Part shown: positions 30,882-45,500 of the stretch, one piece after another | Layout of the letters: each line of letters begins with the position of its first letter | How positions within the stretch are numbered: position 1 is the stretch's first letter | From: Hemicentrotus pulcherrimus | Lineage: Eukaryota; Echinodermata; Echinoidea; Camarodonta; Strongylocentrotidae | Length of the DNA: 64,000 nt | Assembly: GCA_003118195.1 (NCBI GenBank) | Contig: BEXV01000868.1 | Span: 1-64,000 of the forward strand | Direction: 5' to 3' | The notes under the pieces: model-generated | The model's input: only the letters and a program-made list of their open reading frames with translations | What the model was told of the DNA's origin: nothing | The model's database searches: none | Position numbers and translations under genes: made by a program

Positions 30882-31673
30882 TAATATTGGATTATCATTG
30901 ATATTACAGTTTCTATCATTCCTTCTATGTGCACTAATCATAATACTTTCTCAATATTAATATAACTTTCTCCACATGAATATATTTCATATAAAACTAT
31001 TCATGATCAAAATTGTGCAAAATTACAAATACAAAATTCTTTCCAAATTGTGCAAATGAAATAGAAATTCATACTTTGGGAAATTTTGTATATACTATCA
31101 CATGATCTATGGGCCTTATACTGACTACAAATCTGAGAATTAGTTAAGAAGCATTCTATAAACAAAAGCAGAAGTTTGTGAAATGAAGTAGTAAGTTGAG
31201 CTACCGGGTAATCAGATTTGTTTTCTTAAAGTACCATTTCAATTTGCACTATCTTTTATGTACAATCACCATAGAGCATTATTAATTGTAGTCTTACATC
31301 TAATTTTTTTTAGATAAAATGGCTTTTTATGTTATGTCTGCCTCTTTTCAGCTATAATGCGAAGCAACATTACCTGAAGGACATGTCCTAGCTATTTTGA
31401 CCACGAATACGATTTCATTACATCTGATCAGCGCATTGCGTTTACAGACCAGACCAGATATGCAGTGAAAAGACACATTTGATTTCCATTTATGTTCAGA
31501 TGTACACAATACTAGGTAATGTATAGGACACCAACTGACCACAAACCTTGGACTTGCCCTAAAATTCTCAGCCATATTCCATCGCTACCTTACTGCCAAT
31601 TATTCAGAATGTTCCTATGGAAATGTTGACCAAGTTGACCTTGACCAATCATTGACCATTCCAGACCGTCTGC

Positions 31674-34600
31674 TCACCTCACATGTTGTTTATTCATGTT
31701 GGTCAGCATCTGGCTGATGTAAGAGGTCAGGAGGTCATCCATCTTGTAGCCCTGTAATGCAATGAGAAAAAAAGAAATGAAAATAAATTGCTCTTCAATA
31801 GCTCCATAAAGGAAACCAGTTGAATTTGATTAGATAAGTATATCAGTCAAAAGATACAAGATGTCAAAGATACTTTTGCTTTGTGAAAGTGTTAAAAGAA
31901 CCTGAAAAGGGTAAGTGTAGACCTTTTTATTCCATTGTATCACCAAGTAAGGATACTACCAGAGCCACTAAAACTTAATAACCTAAATATGGCTGCATAA
32001 TCCAATATAATCAAGACTGCATTTTGGAACAAATGTCAACTAGGATAAGTTAGGCTGAAATAAGTTAGGACAAAATAAAAAATGACCTCACAAGTTTGCT
32101 TTCCAAACACTGCCATTGATTCATATTCATAACACACATGAATCCAGCATAAGCTTGCAAAGAATTAGTGTCAGATGCAGCCATAATTGAGTGTGCACAG
32201 AAACAGTACTGTCCCTAATATGTGAACAAAGGAATAAATATTATAACAGCCATCAAATAACCGGGCTTTTGTCTGTTGCGGCTATGACTGAGGGAGCTCA
32301 GAAAGAGTACAGTACCCAACATGTAGCCCTGTGGGATTGCTCAAAGTTACATTATTATTATTATTATTATTATTTTTTTTTTTGGGGGGGGGGGCACTTT
32401 CAAAAGAAAAAGATTCAGGAAACAATATACAATGTAAATAGGACAAAGTGAATGAATAAAATAATTTGACACTTGCGCACCCGACCAGGTAGCCTGGGTA
32501 AGGAACAGGTCAACTTATTGACTCACCAGAGAGGTTTCACAGAGAAGCTTGGTGCCACCGACCAGATTGCCGATGGTCATGTGGAAGTAGGTGTTACCAG
32601 AGCTCCAGTTGGAGATCTTGGTGAATGGATAAGTTGCCAATGGTTCCTAAAAAAACAAAATAATAATTACAGATTTTAATAGTCAGTTAAGTAAATACAT
32701 GTTTAATATTTATCAGTGCATATGTATAAGACCACAGTCAAAATTAATGATTGTGTTACAAGAACTGAATAAGTTTGAAAGGGATTTCCCGAAAAAAACC
32801 TATAGTAGCCTTTGATGTTTGATGCAACAGCGTGAGTTGCATTTTAGTAGCTTAGCATGAGTGAAACTTTATGGCCTACCATGTCCATCAAATCATACAT
32901 GGCTTTAGGCCCAATTGCCATAAAATATCCACATATCCAGCACAGATCAGAATGGATACAGTTGGATGTTGTATATATATGTAAATGAACCCTAAGAGTC
33001 TAATCAATTAATATCAGGTGGTGTTGGGCTCATTAATCATGATTTAACAAACTCATAGTTCTGTAAAATGCCCACGTAAAATACATCATGTATAATGATT
33101 AGTTTCTGTAATGTTTAACCCACAGCAGACCAGAAGTTGCCAAAATTTCTGATGTGTCTGTTTCTCTTCCTCAAATACCTACATTCTTACGACAAAATAA
33201 AATATATATCAAATATCACATAAAGGTTAGGATAGATCTGCTTTTGCAACACTACACTTTTAAATAAAATGCAGCAGTTATGATGGTTACATATTGTGGA
33301 GATACAAATTATTTATCTTTATGCTTTATATGTATATCACTATCCTTAACAAGATGTGTAAGATATTTGTACCACTCTGTAACTAAACTAAATGTAACAC
33401 AATTTTTCAAAAAGTGACAAAATAGATACACCTCCTTTGCTTCTCAACTCTTCATTTACAATAACGAGTATTCAGATAACCAACATGGTGTAAGAGCAAT
33501 TGATTTCTTACCTTGTTTCTTGGATCAATAAGATTGACCCCATGTTTGTTAATGGCAATCAGCAGGATATCTGGAAGATGATTGGCCGATGTTTGCTGTA
33601 AGGAGAAAACAAAACACAGCATGTAAAAAAGGCAGAAAATAACAGCTGCTGCTGTGGATATGATAAGTAGTGCAAAAAGATCAGAAAATGGAATAACAGC
33701 TGTTTGTGAATATAATTGATTATTTTCCTATTCAGGCACAGTGCAGCCAACTAATTTTCATCTCATTAAATGCATGTTTGTTTAAAAAAAAAAAAACAAT
33801 ACATAACTGAGAGCAACTGCAAAATATATATATATATACATGTGCAAACAAAACCTGTATATCCCCCTCATCCCTCCTCCCCCTCCACTTATCTTCCCCT
33901 CTCCCCCTTCCCACTCCTTCATTCCCTTTTCTGCCCCTCTCTCCCCGTCCCCTTCTCATCCCCTCTCCTCCCTTCCCCCTCCTTCATCACCCTCACCCTC
34001 ACCTCCCCCTCCTTCCTCCCTTCCTTCCTCCCCCCTCCTCTCCCCACTTCTTCAACATCATGCATCTTGATCCTGTGGCTGTGCATGTGAAAAGACATGC
34101 AGTTCTGAAGACATATGAATAGTTGGTGAAACGCACAGCAAAAGAAAATTAAGTAAACATGAGAAAGGTGGCAATTACATGTAAGGGTTCAAGTCCTATT
34201 ATTTGCTGAAAACCAGAAGGACATTAGCTCAACTTTTGAATGAGATTATTTTAAACTTCATACATGTACATTTATCTGGGTATCTTTTCTGAGGAAGGAC
34301 CTTTATTTTTTGCTTAAAGTAAGATTACAGATTTTCTGGAGTTTCAAATTTTAATATCATATATAATACACCTTATTGAGGTTAGGGAAAATACCCGTAT
34401 GTTTAAAATTACAGCACACTCTAACATGCATTTCAATTCAGTTCATTTCAAGGCCATGCTTTTTAACATCACATCAAATCCTTTCTTGCTTTGATCATCC
34501 ATTTCATTCCTTGTGATCAGGCCCAACAGATCTTATTGTTTTTGCTAAAAAATTATCCCTCCCCCCCGCCCTCAAAAAAGAATATAATAAAAAGAGGAAA

Positions 34601-36329
34601 TTGTTGATTACAATTTCATCAGAAATATTCAGCAGAACACAAGATTATGATTGAATTCATAAATCCTAAACAGGTTACTAATAATAGAATAGATGGCTAA
34701 ATTGCAGAGCTGCCAACCATTACGTTTTTCCTAAATTATTCTGTTTTTTTATCAAAATTATAGTAGTACATTATTTTTTCATAAATTACATATATATATT
34801 TTTTTTACATATCGCACATCGAACAGCTGCCCTAAAATGTTGATTTGATCACAAATTCTATAAAAAACTAAGGTAAAAAATATTCTCAAAAAGAACAAAA
34901 TACTGATATACCAAAAAACTTCCTTCTTGTACATAAATCCTAATATGAAAAAAAGAACAGCATGAGGAATGGACATTTCTGCATTGGAAGTGTGACGCAC
35001 ATGGTTGTAAGTTTCATTCTAATGAATTCCTTTTTTTTGTTGCTTGAAATCCTTTTTTATTGCCATCATGGTTCCTTTTTTTGGTCGCACAAGGTTGGCA
35101 GCTCTGAAAATAGTATCTCTTTATTATTAGAGAAGATCTAGCTCATGCAGATTTATATGATATAGCTTTATTGTTGTAAAAAACTGAAGAATGAAAACGT
35201 GTTCATGATCGCCATTTGTATATTTATTACTTTTAATTATGATTATTCTTGCTTATTGTGATGGTATTAAGAGCAATAAAAGTCATTCTACATGTTGACA
35301 CCAATTTCACCACAGGCAACTGCTTTCTTCTCTCCATGCTATTATTCTAGCTCCCCTGTACTCTGATAAGGGTGTTACACTATGATCTTCCACATCCAGA
35401 TACAACGTCAAATGAAATGTGAATGTTTTGTGCAGGTTTTTTTATACTATTATATCCATGTACATGTACCCTTAAATTTCAATCACATATGAAAGAACAT
35501 AATCAAACTCTTAATCTATTTGAACGTTAAAAGGGAAGTCCACTTCTTTATTATCTTTAATGCAGAAATAGCCATGCACACTTATATTTAATTTCATGAT
35601 TTTCACACATATAGTTGTGCAGCTTCAGCAAATTTTACATCTCATAATAGGAGGTGTAACAGATATTCAAGCATCTATATATAAAGATGTCATGCACATG
35701 CAGAGAAAAGATTCAACTCACCCCCACCTCAGAATTGTTAATTTGAGGACACTGAATAGGATACATGGTAGACTCTAACATAGAAGACTAAGAAAAGAAA
35801 GAATGGTTCCACACTGAAGTCCCACATTTTGCAAGTAAAAGATAAAAGACTAAATGAAAGAAAGATTCTACAATGTAGTCCCACATAAACAAAGAAATTC
35901 CATGTGAGAAAGGAGAATAAAACATTGAAATATGCAGAAGTAAAAAAAGTGATGATATTGGCCCCTGAAGAAAAAGCATAACCAAGTAAAGGGGTACCGA
36001 TGATTAAGAAAATGAATGATAAGAAAGTTGAACTTTACTACAATTAAATGTGAATGCATGACATAAAGGAAGAATGTCATAGAAGAATTCTATGAAACAA
36101 TCATCAACAGGATGCTATTGATTACAATCTGTTTATTGTAAAAATTAGAATAGTTACCAACATCATTGTTATCACAAAATCATGACTACATACTTTATGT
36201 TCCATCATCATCACCACAACCATCATCATCATCATCACCGTCATCATCGCCGTCGTCATCGTTGACATCATCATCATCATAGTCGTCATTGTCATCAGCA
36301 TCGTCATCAGCATCGTCAACACCATCATC

Positions 36330-36392
<63 letters not shown>

Positions 36393-36425
36393 TTCATTGT
36401 CATCTTAGTGGTCATCATTATCATT

Positions 36426-36460
<35 letters not shown>

Positions 36461-39400
36461 TATCATCCTTACCCTGACTTCAAAGAAAGCTGATCCAAAA
36501 GTCTGCCATCTGTAGATGATCTTGAGGAAGGCTATCTTGGCATCGTCCTGTGACTTCCCGGCATGCTTGTTGTAAGCTCCAATGATGGTCTGGAACAGAT
36601 TCAAGGATGAAATGAATATAAATTATTTACATACGTGTGCATACTTCCAATCCAGTGATTATGAAGACAAAGGAAGGTCAAGCGTATCAGACTCAACACG
36701 AACACCGAACACCATACTTGAAATCACTCATTGTATTTGCATAAAATGGAAATAAGTCTAAACAGACCCTATCATGACAGCATAATGCTATAAGAAATAG
36801 TTTTTTAATTTACTGAAAGTCAGAAATATTTTAATGAGAAGTACACAAAAATGTGTAGTATTTTGCACATTATTGAGGATACTCCAAAAAATCATGACCT
36901 TGATCATTTGAAGAGGTTTTTAAATGGTATACCTAAAAACAATGAAAGTCAATAAAACAATGAAAGTCAATAAAACAATGAAAGTCAATATACCATTGCA
37001 ATACATAATATACATACAAAATCTATATGTCTAATACTGTCATATATAATCAATAATGTCCTGTCCCGCTCGAATTATAGTTCCGCATGTTACAATATGT
37101 CCTATGTCTAACATATCTCATGTTAAATTTCTATGCTATTTCAATTCACGAGTGAATGCAATGAATAGAAATGTAAATAGAAAACAGTCACATTCTATTT
37201 CCTTATCATTTTTATAATTGTCATTACTTTCTAAATACTCACCCTCTTCCATTCCTCGGGGGATTGCACCCTCTGTAGGTCAGCAGGGACCAATTCCTTC
37301 AGGAGACGTGGGATGCTTTGGAACTCCGTCTTGTCATTGTCGAAGCGGACCCGGTACTGGAGCGCCGCCAGTTGTGCTGCCTCCTCCTTGCCACACTTGT
37401 GGTAGCCACGCAGCAACTTGGGCAACTCCTGGTGGTAGTGGAAGATGATGTCGGCGTTGCGGTCCTTGCCAGGGACAGTGTTGGTCCAGAGTTTCTTCAT
37501 GAAGAACACTTGGTATGTCAGCGGCACACCACCTAGGATAAGGAACAATGTAAAGAGATAATAAAGGCAAGCTCACATAATCACAAATATACACATAATT
37601 CATACTATTTCACAATTTTCTTCAAAAGGATGTTTTAATTATTTTCACAATTTCAATCCTAAAATAATATTCATAAAATGGTTCTTATCAAAGCAGATTT
37701 TGTTTAGACCTAAAAAACAAACACAGGAATTCAAGATTTTGTAGTAATTGAAAGGAAGAAAGGAGATCTTGAAAACATTTGCTCCCTGGTCAATTTCCAA
37801 CACTAACAAAAATAATTAAAAAGCAGAATTCTCAACTTCAATCCTGGACTCAACACCAAACATAACCCTAAACCAAATCTACAACCTAATTGCAACCTTA
37901 ACCCCAACCTTATGCCTTTATAAAATAGAGCTCGAAACAGTATTCACATACGACGGAGCACCCACTACTAGAACTAAATGATAGAAGATAACCATTCTTC
38001 ATGCGTGTATCTTACCATCTCGATTTGGCCTTGCTTTACGGATCCAGTCCGTCAGATGGCGGACAAAATCAAAGAAGAAATCACCTTCAGGTACGCTGAT
38101 CACTGCAGGAAAAGGAAACAAATGATGTTGACACATTCAGAACTAGATACAAGAGTATCTTTGGGAAACACATTGGAGAGATGGAGAGCACTGATACTAG
38201 TGAATCAATAAGATGTGTTGTATATAGAGTGGTGAAGTGTGACGTCATAAAAAATATATTTTTGGAATTTCTCATTTTTTTTCTTTATTTCCGAAAGAGT
38301 ACCAAAAATAATGTCCAAATTAATTGTTATTAAACCATTTTTAAGCGGAGAGGTAATGTACTTTTAACATCAAGTGAGTGTTTATTAATTAAGTATTACT
38401 ATGACTTAAATGAATAAAATAATGAATTACGGGCATTCCATGAGCATCATTGTTGTTGAAATCATCAATAAACTTCCATTTAAGGCTCTCCCAGCAAACA
38501 GCATCAATAAAGAAAAAGATCAAACTGTATGTCATGAAATATTTTCAATTTGAAATTCAATCTTTCAGGCTCTCGTTAACAGTATAAAATAAACAGACAA
38601 CAAATTTGATAGCACTCTATCAACAAAGAATTCTTTTTCAAATTTATGGCAGCACAGTCAAAATAATGAAGCATTTGACAAAACTTTCTATAATTACGAA
38701 GATTTTATTCCTTAATGCCTAAATTCTAGCTCATACCAACATCCAGTCCATCTATAATCCTTGCTTACCTTTATCAACAATCTTGACAAAGAGACTGAAC
38801 CCTTCTGGTGAGACAAGTCTCAATCTCGTGCTGATGCTACGGCAGAAGTCCTTGGCCCTGGTTCCAGAGTCTACCTCAAAGGCCTAGAAATGAGATAAAC
38901 GTGTCATTGGTCAAGGATGTAAAGAAATCTCAAGTACCGCTATAAAGTTATCTGTCTCTACTGTTAGGACTGTGTTGGTGTGGTGTGTGTTCTTCTTAAT
39001 GATTACATAGTAGGTGGGAATACATAATCAAACTATTTCACTCTTACAATTTCGGGTTTTCAGTATTTCTTTCTTTGTTTGTTTCATTTCAAACAATTTT
39101 TTTTTTTACATGAATTTCTATTTGTCATTTTCTAAACGTTTTATCTAATTTGAAGAAATGTATCAATACGTGCTTGTACAATTATTTATATTTATTTATA
39201 TTGTTTTAATGTATCTTTCAAATGATTTTTCCATATTTGTAATAGTTATTATGCCTTTGTTTTTTTGATGACAAAATATTAAAAAAAACATCTTTCATTA
39301 TGATTATTTGTTTCATGATTAGAGAAAAAAAGGAAAAAAACTTGCAATTACATCTGGGGAGGGATTGTGGAATTTGCCGCACATGACACGGAAGGATCTT

Positions 39401-39500
39401 CAAACTTCAACACTCACCTCATCAGTATCATCAGGAAAGTAGACTTTGTGGAAGATCTGAGTGGTCTTGTGCTGAATAGCCTCGACCTCAACTAGATGAG
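31674..39500 (-). CDS. MYO7A: MYO7A second FERM domain and C-terminus (8 exons)
   Basis: From exon 39418-39676 on, through 38769-38883, 38016-38102, 37243-37532, 36473-36589, 33512-33595, 32527-32646 and 31674-31751. Landmarks: [118 protein letters not shown], and the end [20 protein letters not shown]. The C-terminal MyTH4-FERM binds scaffold proteins in vertebrates (harmonin, PDZD7) and folds back to inhibit the motor. Confidence 0.95.
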
Positions 39501-42500
39501 GAGGGTACTTGCGCTGGCCAAACCTCATCGTCTTCTGCAGCCGGTTGAGGCAGTTGAGAGCCAGCTGGTGGCGAGCCGAGCGTAGGAACTTGGTGACCTC
39601 CGGTAGCATGGTCTGACTGCAGGCGAAGATACCGGTCAGGAGCCACATCAGCTCCCAGCCACGTTCATTACTCAGTCTGAAACAGAACAGGGAAACAATT
39701 GGTGATTTTTTTTCAAATCCAAAGGGTATTTGATACAGCGCCTTTTACTTGGAGTCTCAAAGCACTGCACACATCAAATCACCAGTTTGGGCCACTTGAA
39801 CACTTACATTCCACTTCAAACGAAGACCATGTGAGTCAATAAAATTTGACGAATTCAATACAAAATATTCATGTACCATATGAATGAATTTTTTTTGAAT
39901 GAATACAAAAATTCCATTCATTCTCTAACAAAAAGAATGGGGTGTCGAATGTTTTCAATCAAGTCAACAGATGAAGCTGTTCCCCTTCTTCTCTCTTGGT
40001 TTCTGATGGGAGGTTAGAAGCGCGTCTAAACTTTCAAGTACATATATGTTTTACCGACTTACACTTTTAAAACTTGAGGGACCTATGGCTGCATATACAT
40101 GCATGGCCCTGTAGTCATGAATATAACACACCAAACATACCACTTCAACACATAGGTGAATAATGACTCCATCCTTTCCCTGAGCACCTCAATGCTCTAA
40201 AAACGGACCTTGCTATTCTGTTGATGAAATATAAAATTTCTACCGAGTACTGTCCGGAACATCTTGACACTATAACAACACTCTCACAACAATAACTCCT
40301 CACATTTTCTACATACACTGTATGGTGTCCAGAAAGGCATGCATGACAAGACATATTGTACAAGCATGTATACCAATGATGATCAGATGAAATGCAAAAT
40401 GATATGTTTCATAAGCTACATGTTACAAAGATAACCCTATCCAAAGAATTTCAAAGACACATGTCCCTAACTTCTTGGTCTTTTGTCCTTTCTAATGTAT
40501 AACACATTGCTCCAGCTACAACTGCCCCACAGCCAGTATCCTACATGTTCAAGTATAAAATTCCTAACTGCAATCTGTAAAAGACACAACTCCTTATCCT
40601 AACCTTAAAAACAAAATTACTACCCTATCCCCTCTGACAAATATCTGTCACCCTTGTCTTCTCTTGACCTGGATCTATGATCATATTATACTTTATTTAC
40701 ACTTCATGTAGGATCCTATTATACTTTATGTAGGGGTGTTGTGGTCTGTTCGATAAGTCTCCAGACAGTGAACCACAAGTTACAGGGGTTCAGATTGCTG
40801 GCCCAGCACTATTACATCCTTTGGCAAGATATTAATCTACATTTGCCACACTCAACAGGCAAGCAGGTACCTGGCTGAATAAATTCCTCAAAATGCTAGG
40901 GAGTCATATTAGCAGCCATGCTATAGCTGGGGAAATAGTTGTAGAGCACCTGGAGTGTCAACTCTGGCAGACATGATTGCTATATAAAAATTACCTACTA
41001 TCATTATTACTCCACTCAGTGATAAATATACCAACTTTCCTATATTCTGATGTAAAAACAAATATTCAATGATTAAACACAACAAAAGTATTTATAATTA
41101 ATTACAAACCTCTGAAGATGTATTAACTAATGTACAATAAATTCTGTGGTGACCACAAACTACAACACTGAATAGTGAGAGATGGGCTTGTTCTTATCCA
41201 ACCTATATAATTTGTGAAGTGTAACTTCAGGGCTGCAAGCTTGTGATGAAAAACATAATTTTGCATAAATTGTTTCCCATCTTGCCCCACACTGCATCAC
41301 AAAAACTTTCCATTACTGCATACAAAGTGGTTTGCTTCTTCACTTCATGTGCGACATTGTGTCAATTCAATCTGAAAAATCAAACAAAGCAGCAAGGCAT
41401 GGATATGTCTGTGCTAAAAAAAGGTGACACCATTTATCTCACCTAGTAAACCTTCTTGGGTCCTTCAAATCCAACCTTTTAGAGTTTCTTTTTACAAGAA
41501 AAATGTCGCAAAATCAAATGAAGATGTTTAGCTTCTTACAGAAGTTTTGCTTTTCACGACTTGATATACATGTCAAAGATTGTCCACATATAGATAAACG
41601 ATGAAGTTCCACTTTGTTACATACTCCAGCTGGTCTTGCCGTCTCTTTGTGGGTGTGGTGGCAATATTTTTAACCCAAATCATTTACAAACATAAGAATG
41701 TCAGTGAGATATTCTCGTAACAAAGACTTATTTTGATGCTACAGATGATGGAACATTTAGCCCTCTCTTAAAGCCATTACAGTTCTAGCATGAAACAGTG
41801 ACCATTTTGATTAATTAAAATTTTTCAGAGAGTGATTAGAAATATTTATTTTTGGCCATATTCTGATATTATTTGAATTTTAGTGTATATTTGCAAGGAA
41901 TGCTAGATCACAGCTATACACTCCCCTGCACAAGAAACATTCCAGTCTGATGGCTCCTGACATAACAATATCAGCACCTTGCTTTAACAGAGATAGCATG
42001 TTTAGACTGTAGTGTATGCCAATGCTCCTTGCAGGTATAATTCATGTGTAGTGGAGGTTCCACCATTGCAGTTGTTGGAATTTACATACCAGGATGCATA
42101 TATCTCTCGTCATTAGGCCTATGCATAAATGTAGCTTCATGCAACCAGTGAGGAATGGATAATATTCAATACAAAATTCAAGGCAAATCCCCAAACAGAT
42201 CAATAATCAGAAACTCAATGCCTGACATATAACTGCACTTCAACTTCAACCGACTCACCCCAAAATATAATGAAGTCGTCTGAAAAGGATTAATGACAAA
42301 TGGAAAACAACTCAAATGAAAGTAAATCAGATGATAGATGTACGGTCTGAGTAACACCAGACTGAAGCTACAATGTATCATGCCTTGAGATGGAGGGGTT
42401 AAAGCCTGTTCATATGCAAACCAAATGGTAATAACCAAACCGTGGCATATTTGTTGGTTTATTTACATGTTAACGATTGGAAAGTAGGGTGAAACAAGAG

Positions 42501-45500
42501 GATCTGTGAGCACTGAAGGTCTTAATGTACTAACTTATACACTGTTAAATACAAGAATGTGAATCCCAATTCGCTAAATCTTGCCTTGGCGGTTTACAGG
42601 GGCATATGAGAGCGATGCTTGAGGCTGTCTACCTCCGGCTGATTCGTACAAAGGTCAGTACACATTCCTCCACATGTCTATACAATAAATGTACATGCAC
42701 AAGCATGGGTGCAAATTCTTTCTCTCTTTCTCTGTCACCATCTCTCTTACACATGTAGACCCATCTGTCTCTCCCTCTCCAAATTCCTTGATTGCTAAAA
42801 AATCCAAACAAATGAAGTCACCTTTTTCTGCTGTATAGTTGCTGAAATTGCTTTTCCTCCCCCCCCCTCCTCTTTCACTCTATCTCTCTCTCTCTCTCTC
42901 TATTTCTTTCTTTCTTTCTNNNNNNNNNNNNNNNNNNNNNNNNNNNNNNNNNNNNNNNNNNNNNNNNNNNNNNNNNNNNNNNNNNNNNNTCTCTCTCTCT
43001 CTCTCTGGCTCCATAACACTGTCCTCCACTTTCCGTGAAGCATATTTCATCAAAAGAACTCACCCATTCCTGTTATCTGTGAGTTGTTTGATGATCTGAC
43101 AGTAAACCTCATCCTTGAGGGGCTCCGTCTTCAGCGCTGGCTCATAGATCCTGTCCGTAAGGTCGTTGCCATGTCGGGCAATCCTCTTGCCCGGGAAATC
43201 CCCCATATATCTCAAAATAGGTGCAAAGAAGTCAAGGACAAAGCTACTTGATATTGCGAGTGCATGCAGTCTTTAGAGTATTTAAAGTCTTTAAAGACAG
43301 TGGATGTTAAAGCTCAGGATTCCTTTAATCCATGACTTGATCAGTGAGAAATATTCTATATTCCATTTTTTAACAGTAGTACATTGTTGTTTAATAGTAC
43401 AGTAATTTGCTTAATCATGTCCTATTCAAAATGTGTACAGATACGTTTTTCCTGCATACAGAATTTCAAGTTTCATAATTGTAACCACAATTTTCACAAG
43501 ACGGAATCAAGTGACAAGAACTGAAGAAATAATGTGGTATTATAGATGAGTGGTCGTTCTATACAGGTGGTTTGACTATGTTTGTTGGTAAAGGATATCT
43601 TCAAAGACTCTGCAAGCTTCCATTGAGACATCTGAGTTTGGAAGAAGTTTCTTGAGAAGTGGCTGTCTAATGGGTTCCTTGGCATGGTTCCAGATGGTCT
43701 CCCTGGTACGACGCATGGCCTTCCCTATGGTGCGCTTGGGTGGAGGTCTGAAAGTAAGATGCATTGAGAGAGAAAAGTTTAGTTTCCTGTTCCCCCTTCA
43801 CTCTTACTCTGTATCTCTGTTTGTCTGGCTCTCCGCCTGTCTGTCTGTCTATCTGTTTCTCTGTGATCCTTGTTTTTCTACTTCTATTTCAAACAACCTT
43901 TTTTTCTGTCTGTCTCTGTTTTTACTTGACTGTACCAAACTTGAAATCATCTTTGAATTAGTTCAGTGTCTATTTTTATCTGTTTTTTTTTTCTTCTTTT
44001 TTTCTTGTAGTTCATCGTTGATGCCTGGCCTATTTTCGAGTTCCATTATAAGTTTCCTTTTAACAGTTTTAAAGTTCAAATTAAATCTTTAACACAAAAA
44101 TATAAGCTGACATTCATGCTAAACTGGATGTGACATTTACACACAAAAAAACAATAGTGGAGATACCAAATGGTCTACTATAATAATCAATAAAAAAATA
44201 GAAGTAAAGTCATTATAATATGATATTCATTTGTACATGTATTAAAAAAATGTCATTCATAGATTGACTTTTAAAAAAACTGGCCTGTATGAGGGTCCAA
44301 AAAATGGGGGAAAAAAAGAAGTAAAATAAACTGGTACCTGAAATGATCAATGGAGAATTCTTCCAGTGTATGTTGTTTGTTTGGTATATCCTGACTCATG
44401 GCAATATCAGCAGGTCCAATGGTTCGGTCAGCCATCTCCGCAGGGTGCATTGTGAACAAAGACTGGAACATAACAATCATGGGAGGGTGGGGGATTTGAA
44501 ATGAAACATTTTTCAAATTGACAGAAAAAGATGGTTTTATTTCTATTTTGTTAAGATTCCCAATAACTATAACCACATTTTTTGCATTTAGACACTAATA
44601 CGGAGTAAACAATCTAAAGTAAAAATAATAGAAAATAATCTTTTTTATATATAACTAAAAAAGTAAATGATGAAGAAAATATATGTTTAATTAAGAAAGA
44701 TTGTTTAAACGGATGGATTTATGGTGTGTAAAAATCTTTGAAATATAGGTGTTTTTATAACCCCCACATTTTGAGTAAATCACATTTCTGATTTCTAATA
44801 TCCAACTTTCAAATATATGTAAAAGAATTTGTTACTTCAAACTCGTAATGAAAATTATATCATTAAAAAGGTCTTTACAAGCTGATACATATGTGGTCAT
44901 GATATTAAAATTCTCCATTGACACCATCAACAATTTTATCACCATCAGCCTGATGATAATTATCATCATCCTCATAATTTTCATCATCACTACATATATC
45001 AACATCCTCCTCCTCCTCCTCATCACCACCACTATACTATGGCTATCATAGTCACCACCACCGCCACCACTGCCACCACTGCCGACACCACCAGCAGCAT
45101 TACCATGAAGTTAAACCCCCATCGACTTACCACAACCTCATTTGGTGGTTTAGTCTTGGTTGGCATCACATAGACGCAATCTGCAGGGAAGTCCCCCTTC
45201 TGTCCCGTGCGGTCATTCTGACCATAACACCATCCCTGGTTCATCCCCTGGTCACCGTTCTCTTGCTCCAGGATGATCAGATCTCCACGCTGGAAACTCA
45301 GATAAGATGACCCTTGACCTGTGGATAATATTCAGAAACATAACATTATACAAATGATACACAGCAGTGAGGGCATTAGTAAGAATTACCCACACGAGGT
45401 AACTTTGAAACAGTCAGTTTTGAAGGTAACGAGTGTGGGAAAGTTAACTAATGCCCAAACAAAATGATGTGTATTATTTGTTTTATAAGATTATGTTTTA

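Larger units (their letters stand above)
24484..31673. other. Intergenic region and possible long myosin VIIa 3' UTR
   Basis: No exon could be supported. The left part holds an inverted-repeat element (25301-25819) and GA/CT low-complexity tracts (26.09-26.7 kb). From about 26.9 kb to 31.67 kb the DNA is AT-rich with few repeats, except the one near 28.7 kb. It could include the 3' UTR of the minus-strand myosin gene. AATAAA hexamers on that strand occur at 30876-30881, 29487-29492 and about 26909. Confidence 0.45.
39677..43063. other. Largest MYO7A intron
   Basis: A 3.4-kb intron. It holds a SINE-like copy at 40735-41005, a CT tract at 42840-43010 interrupted by an assembly gap, and otherwise AT-rich sequence. 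No other gene was recognised. Confidence 0.6.

Noticed and set aside
36122..36604. 160-codon Met-rich frame on the minus strand
   Set aside because: It is a translation of the TCA microsatellite joined to part of the real MYO7A exon 36473-36589.
43494..43685. Reading MYO7A exon 43599-43747 onward to the in-frame stop (DILYQQT*)
   Set aside because: This would truncate the protein in the second MyTH4. The AT-AC junction restores the conserved sequence and the remaining domains.
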